Source: Paenibacillus profundus | Lineage (GTDB): Bacteria; Bacillota; Bacilli; Paenibacillales; Paenibacillaceae | NCBI RefSeq assembly: GCF_021369635.1 | Contig: NZ_JAJNBZ010000025.1 | Coordinates: 18,647 to 82,646 of the forward strand | DNA length: 64,000 nucleotides | Reading direction: 5' to 3' | Shown: piece after piece, positions 17,607 to 26,161 of the stretch | Layout of the letters: the number at the start of each line of letters is the position of its first letter | Numbering within the stretch: the first letter of the stretch is position 1 | Program-made: the position numbers and the translations under genes | Notes under the pieces: model-generated | The model's database searches: none | What the model was told of the DNA's origin: nothing | The model's input: only the letters and a program-made list of their open reading frames with translations

Positions 17607-17648
17607 AAACCCGTGAAGTTGCTGAATATAGCAATCTCACGGGTTTTA
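17607..17648. terminator. Bidirectional terminator
   Basis: AAAACCCGTGA and TCACGGGTTTT pair, with an inner GTTGCT/AGCAAT stem. It lies between the plus-strand hydrolase unit and the minus-strand secreted-protein gene and has A and T runs on either side. Confidence 0.8.
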
Positions 17649-17716
17649 TTTAGTAGATTCTTTCTTAAATCTTATTCTTCTTTCTTAGCTTGGTTTTGCT
17701 TATCTCCAGGGTGTCT

Positions 17717-18154
17717 CTATGGAGTTTGGGTACCAAGAACTTCATGAAGTTGAGATTTCACTTGCTCTTTGGTGAGCGTACCCGCTTGAGCTTGGTCAAG
17801 AATGGCTTTTACCTTTTCTTTGGTAGCATCATCGAGGTTAACGGGATTCACTTTGTCTACTTTTACCTTGATGCCATGAGCCGCGCTGAATTCCACATCC
17901 AAATCGATGCCGAGATCATGAAGCTGAGATTTCACTTGCTCTTTAGTGAGCGTACCCGCTTGAGCTTGGTCAAGAATGGCTTTTACCTTTTCTTTGGCAG
18001 CGTCATCGAGGTTAATTGGTTTCGTCACTTGGCCATGTGTTACCTGTTGTCCATTTCCAATAGATTGTGTCGGTACTTCGGCAGCGAATGCAGACCCCAA
18101 AGAGGTGAGGGCAAATACAGCACCTAAAGCAGTTGTAGCCAATGTCTTTTTCAT
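17717..18154 (-). CDS. Secreted protein with two near-identical helical repeats
   Basis: This 145-residue protein has a clear signal peptide (MKKTLATTALGAVFALTSLG, cleavage after SAFA). The mature part is mostly two copies of a 35-residue unit, NLDDAAKEKVKAILDQAQAG followed by TLTKEQVKSQLH. The units are predicted helical and have no Cys. The ATG at 18154 is set by AAGGAGATTG. I do not recognise a named family. Its promoter carries the same direct-repeat box as the adjacent response-regulator operon and the ABC operon, so it is probably the secreted output of that two-component system. Confidence 0.8.
   Translation of the reverse strand: MKKTLATTALGAVFALTSLGSAFAAEVPTQSIGNGQQVTHGQVTKPINLDDAAKEKVKAILDQAQAGTLTKEQVKSQLHDLGIDLDVEFSAAHGIKVKVDKVNPVNLDDATKEKVKAILDQAQAGTLTKEQVKSQLHEVLGTQTP
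17747..17841. repeat. 95-bp intragenic direct repeat, copy 1
   Basis: Nearly identical to 17921-18015 (offset 174). It encodes the second KEKVKAILDQAQAGTLTKEQ unit of the secreted protein; recent duplication or conversion would explain the DNA identity. Confidence 0.9.
17921..18015. repeat. 95-bp intragenic direct repeat, copy 2
   Basis: Partner of 17747-17841; encodes the first repeat unit of the secreted protein. Confidence 0.9.
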
Positions 18155-18197
18155 ACTTGTCAATCTCCTTCGCAAATGTATTTTTGTTGACACCCTC

Positions 18198-18230
18198 ATT
18201 GTATGGCCTGTATCTGGAGTTACAATGAAG
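18198..18230 (-). promoter_or_regulatory. Promoter and response-regulator box of the secreted repeat protein
   Basis: Read on the minus strand: CTTCA, six bases, CTCCAGAT, eight bases, TACAAT (-10 at 18198-18203). The two pentamers are 11 bp apart. There is no good -35, as expected for activation by an OmpR-type regulator bound there. Confidence 0.65.
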
Positions 18231-18263
18231 CTCATGTAGAGTTTTGGTGGGGATTTTTTGCGT

Positions 18264-18296
18264 CTCCACATAAACTCCAGATAACGCGGCTATACT
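18264..18296 (+). promoter_or_regulatory. Promoter and response-regulator box of the regulator/kinase operon
   Basis: CTCCA (18264-18268), six bases, CTCCAGAT (18275-18282), eight bases, TATACT (18291-18296). Same spacing as the boxes at 18198-18230 and 22751-22783, implying autoregulation. The leader would be only about 15 bases. Confidence 0.65.
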
Positions 18297-18317
18297 GATT
18301 CAAGAGGTGATATATTG

Positions 18318-18980
18318 ATGAGCTATCAGATTCTTGTGATAGAAGATGATCAAGAGATCCAGGAATTGATTAAACAGTTTTTAATGACACAACAATATAG
18401 CGTTGAAGTTGCATCAGATGGAATAGAGGGAATGAAACAATTTAATAAGCAATCTTTTGATCTCATTCTATTGGATGTAATGCTGCCCAATCTTAACGGC
18501 TTTGAAATAGCCAAGATGATCAGGAATCAATCCAATGTTCCAATCATTCTGCTAACCGCTTTAGAAGAAGAACAAGATCAATTGAAAGGCTTTGATCTTG
18601 GAATCGATGATTATATTACGAAGCCTTTTTCTTTTCATGTATTGATTAGACGAGTCGAAGCAGTACTGAGAAGAAGCAATGATCAAAGTACAGATAATTG
18701 TTTAGTGTTTAAAGAAGTACAACTCGATTGTGATGCATATAAAGTATATGTAAATGAGGTTGAAATCCCATTAACGACAAAGGAATTCGAAATTGTGCAA
18801 CTACTTCTTCAAAATGAGAAAAAAGTACTCACAAGGGAAAGCATTGTCGAAAAAGTATGGGGATTTGATTATTACGGAGAGACACGAGTTATCGATACAC
18901 ATATTAAAAACATACGAAAAAAATTAGATATACCCTACATTAAAACAGTAAAGGGAATTGGTTATAAAATTGATGAGTAA
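18318..18980 (+). CDS. OmpR-family response regulator
   Basis: The receiver domain (residues 1-115) has acidic EDD, phospho-acceptor Asp in LILLDVMLP, Thr in LLTA and Lys in ITKPF. The C-terminal winged helix (125-220) has LTTKEFEIVQLLL and VWGFDYYGETRVIDTHIKNI. AGAGGTGA at 18303-18310 supports the ATG at 18318. AT-rich codon use sets this gene and its neighbours up to 22722 apart from the surrounding genome. OmpR-type regulators bind direct repeats about 10-11 bp apart, exactly what is seen at three promoters around it. Confidence 0.93.
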   Translation: MSYQILVIEDDQEIQELIKQFLMTQQYSVEVASDGIEGMKQFNKQSFDLILLDVMLPNLNGFEIAKMIRNQSNVPIILLTALEEEQDQLKGFDLGIDDYITKPFSFHVLIRRVEAVLRRSNDQSTDNCLVFKEVQLDCDAYKVYVNEVEIPLTTKEFEIVQLLLQNEKKVLTRESIVEKVWGFDYYGETRVIDTHIKNIRKKLDIPYIKTVKGIGYKIDE

Positions 18981-20421
18981 AATATTAAAAATGATGAAGA
19001 TGAAGCGAATTACCTATAAGCTTTTTCTGAGTACCTCTCTTATTTTGTTAGCCTTTGCAGTCCTGATTTATGTAACGTTATACTTCTTTCTCCCTACCTT
19101 TTATGAGCAGTATAAAACAAATCAGCTTCGTACAGGGATAGAAGAAATAATTGATAAGTCCAGGGATCTCACTTTTCAACATGCAATTCCGCTTCTCGAT
19201 GAATACACACAAAAAAATAACGCAATGATCTACCTTCAAAATAAAGAAGGAGCTATTATTTACTCTCCTTTTTTTTCTTTTATTCATAAAGGTCCACAAC
19301 TATCGCCAGATGTGAAAATCGATAAAACAAAGCCGCCAGGAAATTCAAATTCTTATGATGTTGCCGTGCCCATTCAATTCCAAGATGTGACCTTAACGCT
19401 CGTCGTATCTGCAACATTTCAACCTATTAGTGAAGCTTCACAGGTATTGGCGCTTTTTCTTCCTTATGTCAGTATCATTGTCGTTGCTATTGGAATAGGA
19501 AGTGCTTATTTGTATTCGAGGTTCATTACAAAACCACTCCTTTATATTAATCAAGGAGCACAAAAGATGGCGAACTTGGATTTTTCCGAAAAGATTGAGG
19601 TTCGTTCCAATGATGAATTGGGGGAGTTATCCAATAGTTTGAATGAGATGTCAATTAATTTACAACAAACGATGCTTGATTTACAAAAAGCGAATCAGCA
19701 ATTAAAAAGCGATATTGAAAAAGAAAGAGAAATAGAAACAAAACGCAGGGAATTTTTTGCGATTGTCGCACATGAATTAAAGACGCCTCTTACGGTTATG
19801 AAAGGACACTTAGAAGGGATGATATATAATATTGGCCCGTATCAAAATCGTGACCAATATTTGAAGAAAAATCACCAAATTATTGAAAGTATAGAACAAC
19901 TGGTTCGCGAGATTTTAAGCATGTCAAAATTAGAACAACATACCTTTAAACTACAATTGGAAGAAGTAAATCTCTCGGAATTAATGGATACAATCACAAA
20001 AAACCTCGGATTTTTTGCTTCTCAAAAAAACATTCAAATCATAACACAGGTTGATTCTCACCTTTCCGTTTATACCGATCGTGTTCTTTTAGAAAAAGCC
20101 TGTAAAAATATTATTCATAATGCGATTATGTATTCACCGCATGGCGAGAAAGTATATATAGAGCTAACTCAAGATTCAAAACAACACCACTTCCAAATGA
20201 AAGTCATTAACACAGGTGTGAAAATTAAAGAAGAGGATATTCAACATATTTTCAAACCATTTTATCGAATTGAAAAATCAAGAAATCGAAATACGGGGGG
20301 GAGTGGCTTAGGATTATATATTGTAAAGCAAATTTTTGAAGCCCTTTCTATTACGTATTCTATGAAGAATACAGAACAAGGAGTACAATTTATAGCTACC
20401 ATTCCATTATCCATAAAGTAA
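18973..20421 (+). CDS. Membrane sensor histidine kinase
   Basis: This kinase of about 482 residues has one membrane segment near residues 20-42, an extracytoplasmic sensor of about 120 residues and a second membrane segment near 155-180. HAMP, the H-box AHELKTPLTVMKGH and HATPase boxes (NIIHNAIMYSP, GGSGLGLYIVKQI) follow. The start is taken as the ATG overlapping the regulator's stop, though no strong ribosome site is present. The sensor is larger than that of BceS-type kinases, which suggests it senses a ligand itself. It pairs with the regulator just upstream. Confidence 0.9.
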   Translation: MSKILKMMKMKRITYKLFLSTSLILLAFAVLIYVTLYFFLPTFYEQYKTNQLRTGIEEIIDKSRDLTFQHAIPLLDEYTQKNNAMIYLQNKEGAIIYSPFFSFIHKGPQLSPDVKIDKTKPPGNSNSYDVAVPIQFQDVTLTLVVSATFQPISEASQVLALFLPYVSIIVVAIGIGSAYLYSRFITKPLLYINQGAQKMANLDFSEKIEVRSNDELGELSNSLNEMSINLQQTMLDLQKANQQLKSDIEKEREIETKRREFFAIVAHELKTPLTVMKGHLEGMIYNIGPYQNRDQYLKKNHQIIESIEQLVREILSMSKLEQHTFKLQLEEVNLSELMDTITKNLGFFASQKNIQIITQVDSHLSVYTDRVLLEKACKNIIHNAIMYSPHGEKVYIELTQDSKQHHFQMKVINTGVKIKEEDIQHIFKPFYRIEKSRNRNTGGSGLGLYIVKQIFEALSITYSMKNTEQGVQFIATIPLSIK

Positions 20422-20432
20422 ACAACAAAAGA

Positions 20433-20473
20433 GTCTCAATCTCATTTCAATTAGGAGGAAATGAGATTGAGAC
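20433..20473. terminator. Bidirectional terminator between convergent operons
   Basis: GTCTCAATCTCATTT pairs perfectly with AAATGAGATTGAGAC. It ends both the kinase operon (plus) and the ABC operon (minus). Confidence 0.85.
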
Positions 20474-20479
20474 CGTTCA

Positions 20480-20689
20480 CTAGTCGAAATGATTTTGTAT
20501 ATCTTCTGAATCTAAACTAGGCCTTGCCACACCGCTTGTCGATCCATCTTGCTCTTGATAAGGAGGGGATTGATTCGGTTCTGTGTTATCCCCTAAATCT
20601 AAATTCAACATATATATACAAACGCCAATTAGAATACCAATTGTCACGAAACCAATGGAAGCCACTATTCTTTTCCGCATCTTTCTCAT
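20480..20689 (-). CDS. Small single-pass membrane protein (69 aa)
   Basis: The basic start MRKMRKR is followed by a membrane segment (IVASIGFVTIGILIGVCIYM) and a polar tail rich in Gln, Pro, Ser and Asp. AAAGGA abuts the first ATG, so the second one (20680) may be the real start. It is the last gene of the minus-strand ABC operon. It could be an accessory subunit of the exporter; no family is recognised. Confidence 0.65.
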   Translation of the reverse strand: MRKMRKRIVASIGFVTIGILIGVCIYMLNLDLGDNTEPNQSPPYQEQDGSTSGVARPSLDSEDIQNHFD

Positions 20690-20717
20690 TCCTTTGCGTT
20701 TTTTAAAGTTACTTGCC

Positions 20718-21395
20718 TTATAACTTTTTGATTACTAAATTTCTTTTTTCGAGATACACCGCTGTATCTGATTGTCTAGCCACCTCTTGTGAATGAGTGA
20801 CGACAATGATACATTTATTTTCTTTATGAGCAAGTTCTTTAAATAACTCGATAATATCCAAGGACGTTACTTGATCTAGACTCCCGGTTGGTTCATCGGC
20901 AATTAATAAATCCACATTACAAGATAATGCACGAGCAATCGCCACACGCTGTTGCTGACCACCGCTAAGCTGCAATACCTTTCTTTTTGCTTCTACTTCT
21001 GTCAACCCTATCTTTTCTAACAACTCAAGCGCTCTTCCTTTTTTGTCTCTTACATCGACTCCTGTAATCTCCATTGCCGTAACTACATTTTGAAGCGCGG
21101 TCATATACGTAATGAGATTATAGGATTGAAAGATAATCGAGACATGTTGGTTTCGATAGGAATCCAGCCCTATCTTCCGTATATCTGTTCCTTTGTATAA
21201 TACAGACCCGCTTCTTGGGATATCTAATCCGCTTGCTAAACTAAGGGTAGTTGTTTTTCCTGAACCCGATGGTCCTAAAATGGTATAAAAGTGTCCGGCT
21301 TGAAACGAAAAGTTTACATTATCCAATATAGTGATTTTTTTATTATTGCTTTTATAATGGTAATTCAGATTTTTGAACTGTAAAATAGTTTCCAT
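20718..21395 (-). CDS. ABC exporter ATPase (MacB/LolD-like)
   Basis: This 225-residue ATPase has Walker A GPSGSGKTT, Q-loop IFQSYNLITYMTA, signature LSGGQQQR, Walker B LLIADEP and His in VVTHS. The ADEPTGSLD motif is typical of ATPases partnering FtsX/MacB-type permeases. AGGGGG precedes the ATG at 21395, 10 bases after the permease stop. Its permease gene is broken in this sequence, so it may have no partner. Confidence 0.9.
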   Translation of the reverse strand: METILQFKNLNYHYKSNNKKITILDNVNFSFQAGHFYTILGPSGSGKTTTLSLASGLDIPRSGSVLYKGTDIRKIGLDSYRNQHVSIIFQSYNLITYMTALQNVVTAMEITGVDVRDKKGRALELLEKIGLTEVEAKRKVLQLSGGQQQRVAIARALSCNVDLLIADEPTGSLDQVTSLDIIELFKELAHKENKCIIVVTHSQEVARQSDTAVYLEKRNLVIKKL

Positions 21396-21405
21396 GTAGA
21401 TCCCC

Positions 21406-22722
21406 CTATTCATCTTTTAATAAAATATCTTTTGGATTCAATCGAAGAATCGATAATGCGGGAAGAATGGTTGATAGGATTGCGATTACTAGACCTAATC
21501 CACCTAATTTCAGCACATCTTGGGAGGTTACACTTATATCAATATTATCAATAGGATCCACATCTTGACCTTGGTCATCATTCATCCCAAACATGAACAC
21601 TTGATTATCTGCTCCCTGCTGTTGTTGCTCTTCAGAAGAAGTAACTTCTTTCTGTAATAAACTGTCTCCCATTGCTTGAGACACGGTCCCACCCGTAAAG
21701 ACAGAGAGGCTAAATGCCAAAGCAGCTATACACAATACTTCTACTAAGAGTTGTCCGATTAATTTTCCTTTTTTCTCGCCAATCGCCAGTAGGATTCCCA
21801 ATTCCTTCCGTCGTTCTTTTATGGTCAACATAATGATAAGACCTAAAATAATGGATCCCGCAACAGAGACCAGGTATATGATCCATTTTGAAGTGGATGC
21901 TACGTTCTCAATAGGGCCGACCATTTTTCTATATAATGCATCATGAGCATCTAGTTTAAATAGGTCAAAATCAATGCCTGTTTTCTCTCCCTCTGCTTTA
22001 AAATCATCGATATGGTCTGGATCATTTAAATAATAAATGGCTTGATCAATGGGTGTTCCCTCTGTTTCCTTATTTTCCGAAAGTTCTTTTAACGATCCGT
22101 ACGAGACATATACTTTGTTCGATGGATGAAACAACGGCGGTGCCGATTCTATGTTGCTGCCTATCGTGGACGTTTCGTAAATTCCTATAATCTCTATTGT
22201 CTTCTGATGTTATTGGACGTCCCTCAATCATTTTATTCGTTTCTTCTGTAAATTCTTTCAATAAATCAGAACTTCTCACACCGTGAATGAATGTATTTGG
22301 CATTTTCATATTCCCTTGGTTTCCACCTATGGCTCCCCCTACCGCGTCTCCCTCGTTATCACCATTAATGGGAGTATAGCCATCCGCTACACCTTGACTA
22401 TCTTTTAGATAGTTAAAATCTTTTACATATGGTGATTCAGCTAACTTATCTGCTTCCTCTGTAGAAATTTCCGGGCGGTGTATTCTTTCATTTGGATTTT
22501 CAAGTCTCTGTTTTTGTACGTACTTTTGAAATTTTTCCCCATCTAATCCTAGCGTCACGTCAACTCCTAACTTTTTTCTGGCGAGATCATTCGCTGTTTT
22601 TGTGACATTTTGTATGGCGAATCCCGCTAATACTAAATTAGTAAGAACTAAAAAAACAGCAAATAAGATGAGAGATTTTCCCTTTCTTGCTTGTATGCTT
22701 AAAAATGCACGATAAAATTCAT
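21406..22722 (-). pseudogene. FtsX/MacB-type ABC permease, disrupted by two lesions
   Basis: The gene should start at the ATG 22722 after AAGGAGGT, but a T run of four at 22714-22717 shifts the frame. Adding one base would give MNFYRAFLSIQARKGKSLI, a normal permease start with a membrane segment. The periplasmic domain then runs to GRPITSED, where a second break near 22196-22204 joins out of frame to TIEIIGIYETSTIGSNIES, apparently with about 100 bases missing. The C-terminal half is intact: FtsX domain with three membrane segments (KERRKELGILLAIGEKKGK). Both lesions are visible; sequencing error could explain the first but hardly the second. Confidence 0.85.
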
Positions 22723-22739
22723 AATTTCTAACCTCCTTC

Positions 22740-23231
22740 TTGGTATCTCTAATGTATAGGACTAATCTGGAGTCTGTATGGAGATATCGAGGAGTTTGTC
22801 TGGAAAAAATACGTGTCGAGGAGGAAATTGGCCAAGGAGTCCGTTCGCCGTTCAATCCATTGGATTATGTCCAATGGATTTCTTTATTTCCATGGCTTGC
22901 TTGGACTTCTACTGGAAAACATCCAATCAAATGGCCTCATTTCCTCTTACTAGGGCCTTGCGGTCTCATTCTGCTGCATGAATTCCAGTAGAATGCCCTC
23001 TTGCCAGCTAGAAGGTGAGGAAACACTGTACGTTTTCCAATGGAATCACAAAAGGAAACTCCACAGCGGACTCATAGCCAACTTCCAGCGAACAAGACCA
23101 ACTCATACCAACGCACAGATAGCGCACAGACAGTGCATGAACCAAAACATATCTTTGCAGATACTATCGAGGCCCCTTTAGCCCTCCTCCACACAACATG
23201 AACGGAGTTAACACACGAACGACTTGTCGGC
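22740..23231 (-). promoter_or_regulatory. ABC operon promoter with response-regulator box, and an otherwise empty gap
   Basis: Read on the minus strand, CTCCA (22779-22783), six bases, CTCCAGAT (22765-22772 side), eight bases, then TACATT/TATACA (22751-22758) repeats the layout of the boxes at 18198-18230 and 18264-18296. The rest of the gap, to 23231, shows no gene, only short echoes of CCAATGGATT and TTCTACTGGAA. Confidence 0.6.
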
Positions 23232-23897
23232 TTACAATAAGTGTTCCATAGCGACTTCCTTCAATTCGTAGTAACGGATATCCCTGCCTCTTGCTATAGG
23301 CTGCAGCCAGCCCTTCTCCACCAATGATCGAAGCCATTTGCGGGCAGTACGGAAATCGACATCAAAGTAGTCAGCCACATCCTTGGGCCGAACCCTTCTT
23401 CCTAGCGTCCAAGCGTACCGAAGAATCTCCTTCTCGATGAAGACAGCCGGACGGGTAGGCAGACTTCGGATGAGATAAGGACTGAGGACCAATTGCAGCA
23501 GGGTGCGGCATATTTCAGGACGATTCTGAACATCTTCGAAGGAGAAATGGATCATTTTCCACCCCATTCCAGTTAGAAAGGTATCCCGGTTCAAGGCGTA
23601 GCTGAATCTCTCCCGGTCCATATCCTTTACATGACTTTGGAAACCGTCGCATTCCAACCCGAATTTACCGAATGGCGGGAGAAAAGCAACATCTAGAAAT
23701 TGCGATTTGCGATTCCAATCGAGCACCTCATATTCTGGATGCAGATGGTCAAGGTTACCGAATAGAGGCCACCATACATTTTTCAACAGCAGCCTTTCGG
23801 CATATTGATGTCCTCTGAGTAAGCGTCACTTTCTTTCTCCGCTTCGACGCGCACGATGATAATCCAAAAATTGTGCATGTGCCGTTTCAAAATCCAT
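23232..23897 (-). pseudogene. DUF559/Vsr-like nuclease-domain protein with in-frame TGA
   Basis: From the ATG at 23897 (AAGGAGG ribosome site) the frame reads MDFETAHAQFLDYHRARRSG, ERK, a TGA at 23826-23828, then RLLRGHQYAERLLLKNVWWP on to the stop at 23232, 221 codons in all. The middle (FLDVAFLPPFGKFGLECDGF and GWKMIHFSFEDV) looks like the DUF559/Vsr-type nuclease fold. The end is a winged helix (RPKDVADYFDVDFRTARKWL). One base change, for example GGA to TGA, would explain the stop. Restart at the TTG at 23786 would give a shorter product. Function unknown. Confidence 0.7.
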
Positions 23898-23921
23898 ACT
23901 CTATCCGCCTCCTTAACAAAA

Positions 23922-23965
23922 AAAGAACGCCCTCGCACCTTATAAAAGGTAAAGGACGTTCTTCG
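23922..23965. terminator. Hairpin upstream of the nuclease-like gene
   Basis: AAAGAACG pairs with CGTTCTT around an inner ACCTT/AAGGT stem. The gap 23898-24224 contains only this hairpin and AT-rich sequence leading to the DUF4097 gene, including a GTATAAT element near 24047. Confidence 0.5.
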
Positions 23966-24224
23966 TCTACTCCTATTGTATCATTTTTCCCCTTCATTAC
24001 TACGGTAGAATGCGTTGAAGTCCATAAGTTGTGAGAATAGGAAGTATAATCGTTCCTCAGCTTGCAGAGGCAGTTCTACATAGCAGAAGCATACAGTAGA
24101 CTAGACTTAAGACGGGTGTGAAATACTCCGTCAGACCAGAGCGTGAGCAGAAACACTCATGCTATACTGAGGTAGACTTATAACAGATGTGCAGTTAAAT
24201 ATATAAATATAGGGGAAATTAAAG

Positions 24225-25304
24225 ATGAGAAAAGTGATAGGTGTGTTGTTGATAATGGCCGGGATTGCGGGCGTGCTGTTCGCTCTGAATCCGGGAAATC
24301 TATTTCCGCGTGATTTACTATCCTTCGGCACGAAGGAAATCAGCAAGGAAAAAACGGTTGATGCGGGCGACTTCCGGAACGTTTTCATTGAGAGCGGAAG
24401 CCCGGATGTACAAATTTTGCGCGGCAATTCGGATCAAATCAAAGTACGTCTAAAAGGACAGGTAAGTCCTAAATATGCGGATAAAATAGATATAAAAGTG
24501 GCTCCACAAGGGGATACACTCGAGTTGGGAGTGGAAGTACCGAATGATATCAGTCTCGGCATCAATATTTTAAATGTCGATTTCATTGTTGAGCTTCCTG
24601 AGAAGCAATGGGATGGCGTAGATGTCAACGTTGGCAGCGGCAATGTGGATGTGTCCCAACTGTACGGGAACAAAGTGCGCGTGAAAACGGGCAGCGGCGA
24701 CATTCTTGCAACGGTTATCGAGGCGGATACGATAGCATTGCAGGCGAGCTCAGGCAATGTCAAGGCGCAGCATTTCAAGGCCGATGCACTCTCATTCGAC
24801 ACAGGCAGCGGCAACACCGATGCAGCGCAAATTACGGGAAAGACAGTAAACGTGAAATCAAGCAGCGGCAACATCCAGGTGCAGGCTGTTGAAGCAGACA
24901 CGATCACATTGCAGGCGAACTCCGGCAATGTTACAGCGGACGAATTCAAAGCTGAGGCGCTTACATTCAATACTGACAGCGGCAATGTGGATTTGGCGAA
25001 TGGAGAAGCAGCATTGCAGGGCGTCACGAGTTCAGGGAATATAGAGGTAAAATTCGACGATTTGTTGCATGATGCTGACTTAAAGGCAAACAGCGGATCT
25101 GTAACGGTCGATCTGGCCAATGAACCGAAATCGCTGGCGGTCGATTTTCGTGGAAGGTCCGGCAACGGGCGCATTGAGTGGAATGGCATGACATATGAAG
25201 AGAACAGCGAGAATGGAAGCAGCCTAAAAGGAGCGTTCGGCAGTGGCGAGGCGAAGCTGAAAGTTCGTACCAGCTCGGGTGACTTTACACTTGGCAGCAA
25301 TTGA
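24225..25304 (+). CDS. DUF4097-family envelope protein with SGN repeats
   Basis: The 359-residue protein has an N-terminal hydrophobic segment (VIGVLLIMAGIAGVLFAL) that anchors or exports it. The rest is a beta-rich domain in which SSGNV/NSGNV/GSGNT motifs recur about every 20 residues, the pattern of the DUF4097 (YvlB-like) beta-helix proteins. These proteins often sit beside envelope-stress systems. AGGGGA precedes the ATG. A 102-bp DNA duplication lies inside it. It is followed by a secreted coiled-coil gene in the same direction. Confidence 0.85.
   Translation: MRKVIGVLLIMAGIAGVLFALNPGNLFPRDLLSFGTKEISKEKTVDAGDFRNVFIESGSPDVQILRGNSDQIKVRLKGQVSPKYADKIDIKVAPQGDTLELGVEVPNDISLGINILNVDFIVELPEKQWDGVDVNVGSGNVDVSQLYGNKVRVKTGSGDILATVIEADTIALQASSGNVKAQHFKADALSFDTGSGNTDAAQITGKTVNVKSSSGNIQVQAVEADTITLQANSGNVTADEFKAEALTFNTDSGNVDLANGEAALQGVTSSGNIEVKFDDLLHDADLKANSGSVTVDLANEPKSLAVDFRGRSGNGRIEWNGMTYEENSENGSSLKGAFGSGEAKLKVRTSSGDFTLGSN
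24720..24821 (+). repeat. 102-bp imperfect intragenic repeat, copy 1 (partner 24891-24992)
   Basis: Both copies encode EADTI.LQA.SGNV..F.A.AL.F.T.SGN; offset 171 bp. A duplication within the DUF4097 gene. Confidence 0.75.
24891..24992 (+). repeat. 102-bp imperfect intragenic repeat, copy 2
   Basis: Partner of 24720-24821. Confidence 0.75.
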
Positions 25305-25395
25305 GCAATTAAGAAAAGTTTTAGTTGATTTTCAGTTTCCTTTCAGGTTGGATGAACATACTAGTACCATCTCTTGAAAAAGGAGGAGGATATAT

Positions 25396-25908
25396 TTGAA
25401 ACGTACCTCAACTGTAATTGCTTGGACCAGTCTAATGATGCTTCTCTTGGCATCGCCAGCGGCGGCGCAAGGGGAGAAAGGACTGAACGGAGCCGATTGG
25501 AAGCTTATCGGGGATACGTCCCTAACCGCCGTGAAGCAAGCCGAATCGACAAAGCCGGCAGAGAGCACTAAGCAGGCCGAGTCGGAAACAGATAAAGAGC
25601 TGGAGAAGATCCATACACAAATGAAAGAGCTTCGTTCTGAAATGAAGGAGCTGCGAGAGAAAAAGCTTCAGCTCATGGCAAAGAAGCATGGCATTCAGAC
25701 TGAAGGGAAGAGCCGTGAGCAAATTCGACAGGAACTGAAGGCGAAATTAGGTGAAAAAGGACAAATGTTCCACGAGAAACATCGGGATGATGGAGAACGC
25801 GTCGAAAGACGAATGGAACGGTTGAAGCAGGAAGCGGAGAAGCGGGGTATTTCGACAGAGGGGTTAAGCCCTGATGAACTGAAAGCGAAGCTGCGCGAAT
25901 CGAAGTAA
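25396..25908 (+). CDS. Secreted coiled-coil protein, unknown function
   Basis: The 170-residue protein has a signal peptide (cleavage after SPAAA), an AESTKPAEST linker and a long charged coiled coil (residues 70-170). Two related short motifs recur in it: GIQTEGKSREQIRQELKAKL and GISTEGLSPDELKAKL. The start is TTG at 25396, set by AGGAGGAGGA five bases earlier. Secreted proteins with such repeats are common in Paenibacillus; no function can be assigned. Confidence 0.75.
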   Translation: MKRTSTVIAWTSLMMLLLASPAAAQGEKGLNGADWKLIGDTSLTAVKQAESTKPAESTKQAESETDKELEKIHTQMKELRSEMKELREKKLQLMAKKHGIQTEGKSREQIRQELKAKLGEKGQMFHEKHRDDGERVERRMERLKQEAEKRGISTEGLSPDELKAKLRESK

Positions 25909-25968
25909 CATAAGATTACAGTGAAGGCATATAAATATATCGGGCTGTCGATGTATTTGGGATAACAC

Positions 25969-26002
25969 AAGGAGGCATGCCGGATAAGCATGCCTCCTTT
26001 AA
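25969..26002 (+). terminator. Terminator after the coiled-coil gene
   Basis: AAGGAGGCATGC pairs perfectly with GCATGCCTCCTT, then Ts and As. Confidence 0.85.
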
Positions 26003-26077
26003 ATAAAATACACAGGAAAAGGGTCCCGTTTCTGCAAGACGGGGTAATCTTGTGTAAGATTCCTTCCAGAACATATG

Positions 26078-26119
26078 AAAAACCCGACAGACAGCGGTTA
26101 TCGCTTCCCATCGGGCTAT
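26078..26119 (-). terminator. Terminator of the NlpC/P60 gene
   Basis: On the minus strand CCCGA...TCGGG with an inner AGCG/CGCT stem, followed by five Ts. Confidence 0.7.
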
Positions 26120-26161
26120 GTACGCCTATATAAGTATAATTCCATTATGACTGCGTAATTG

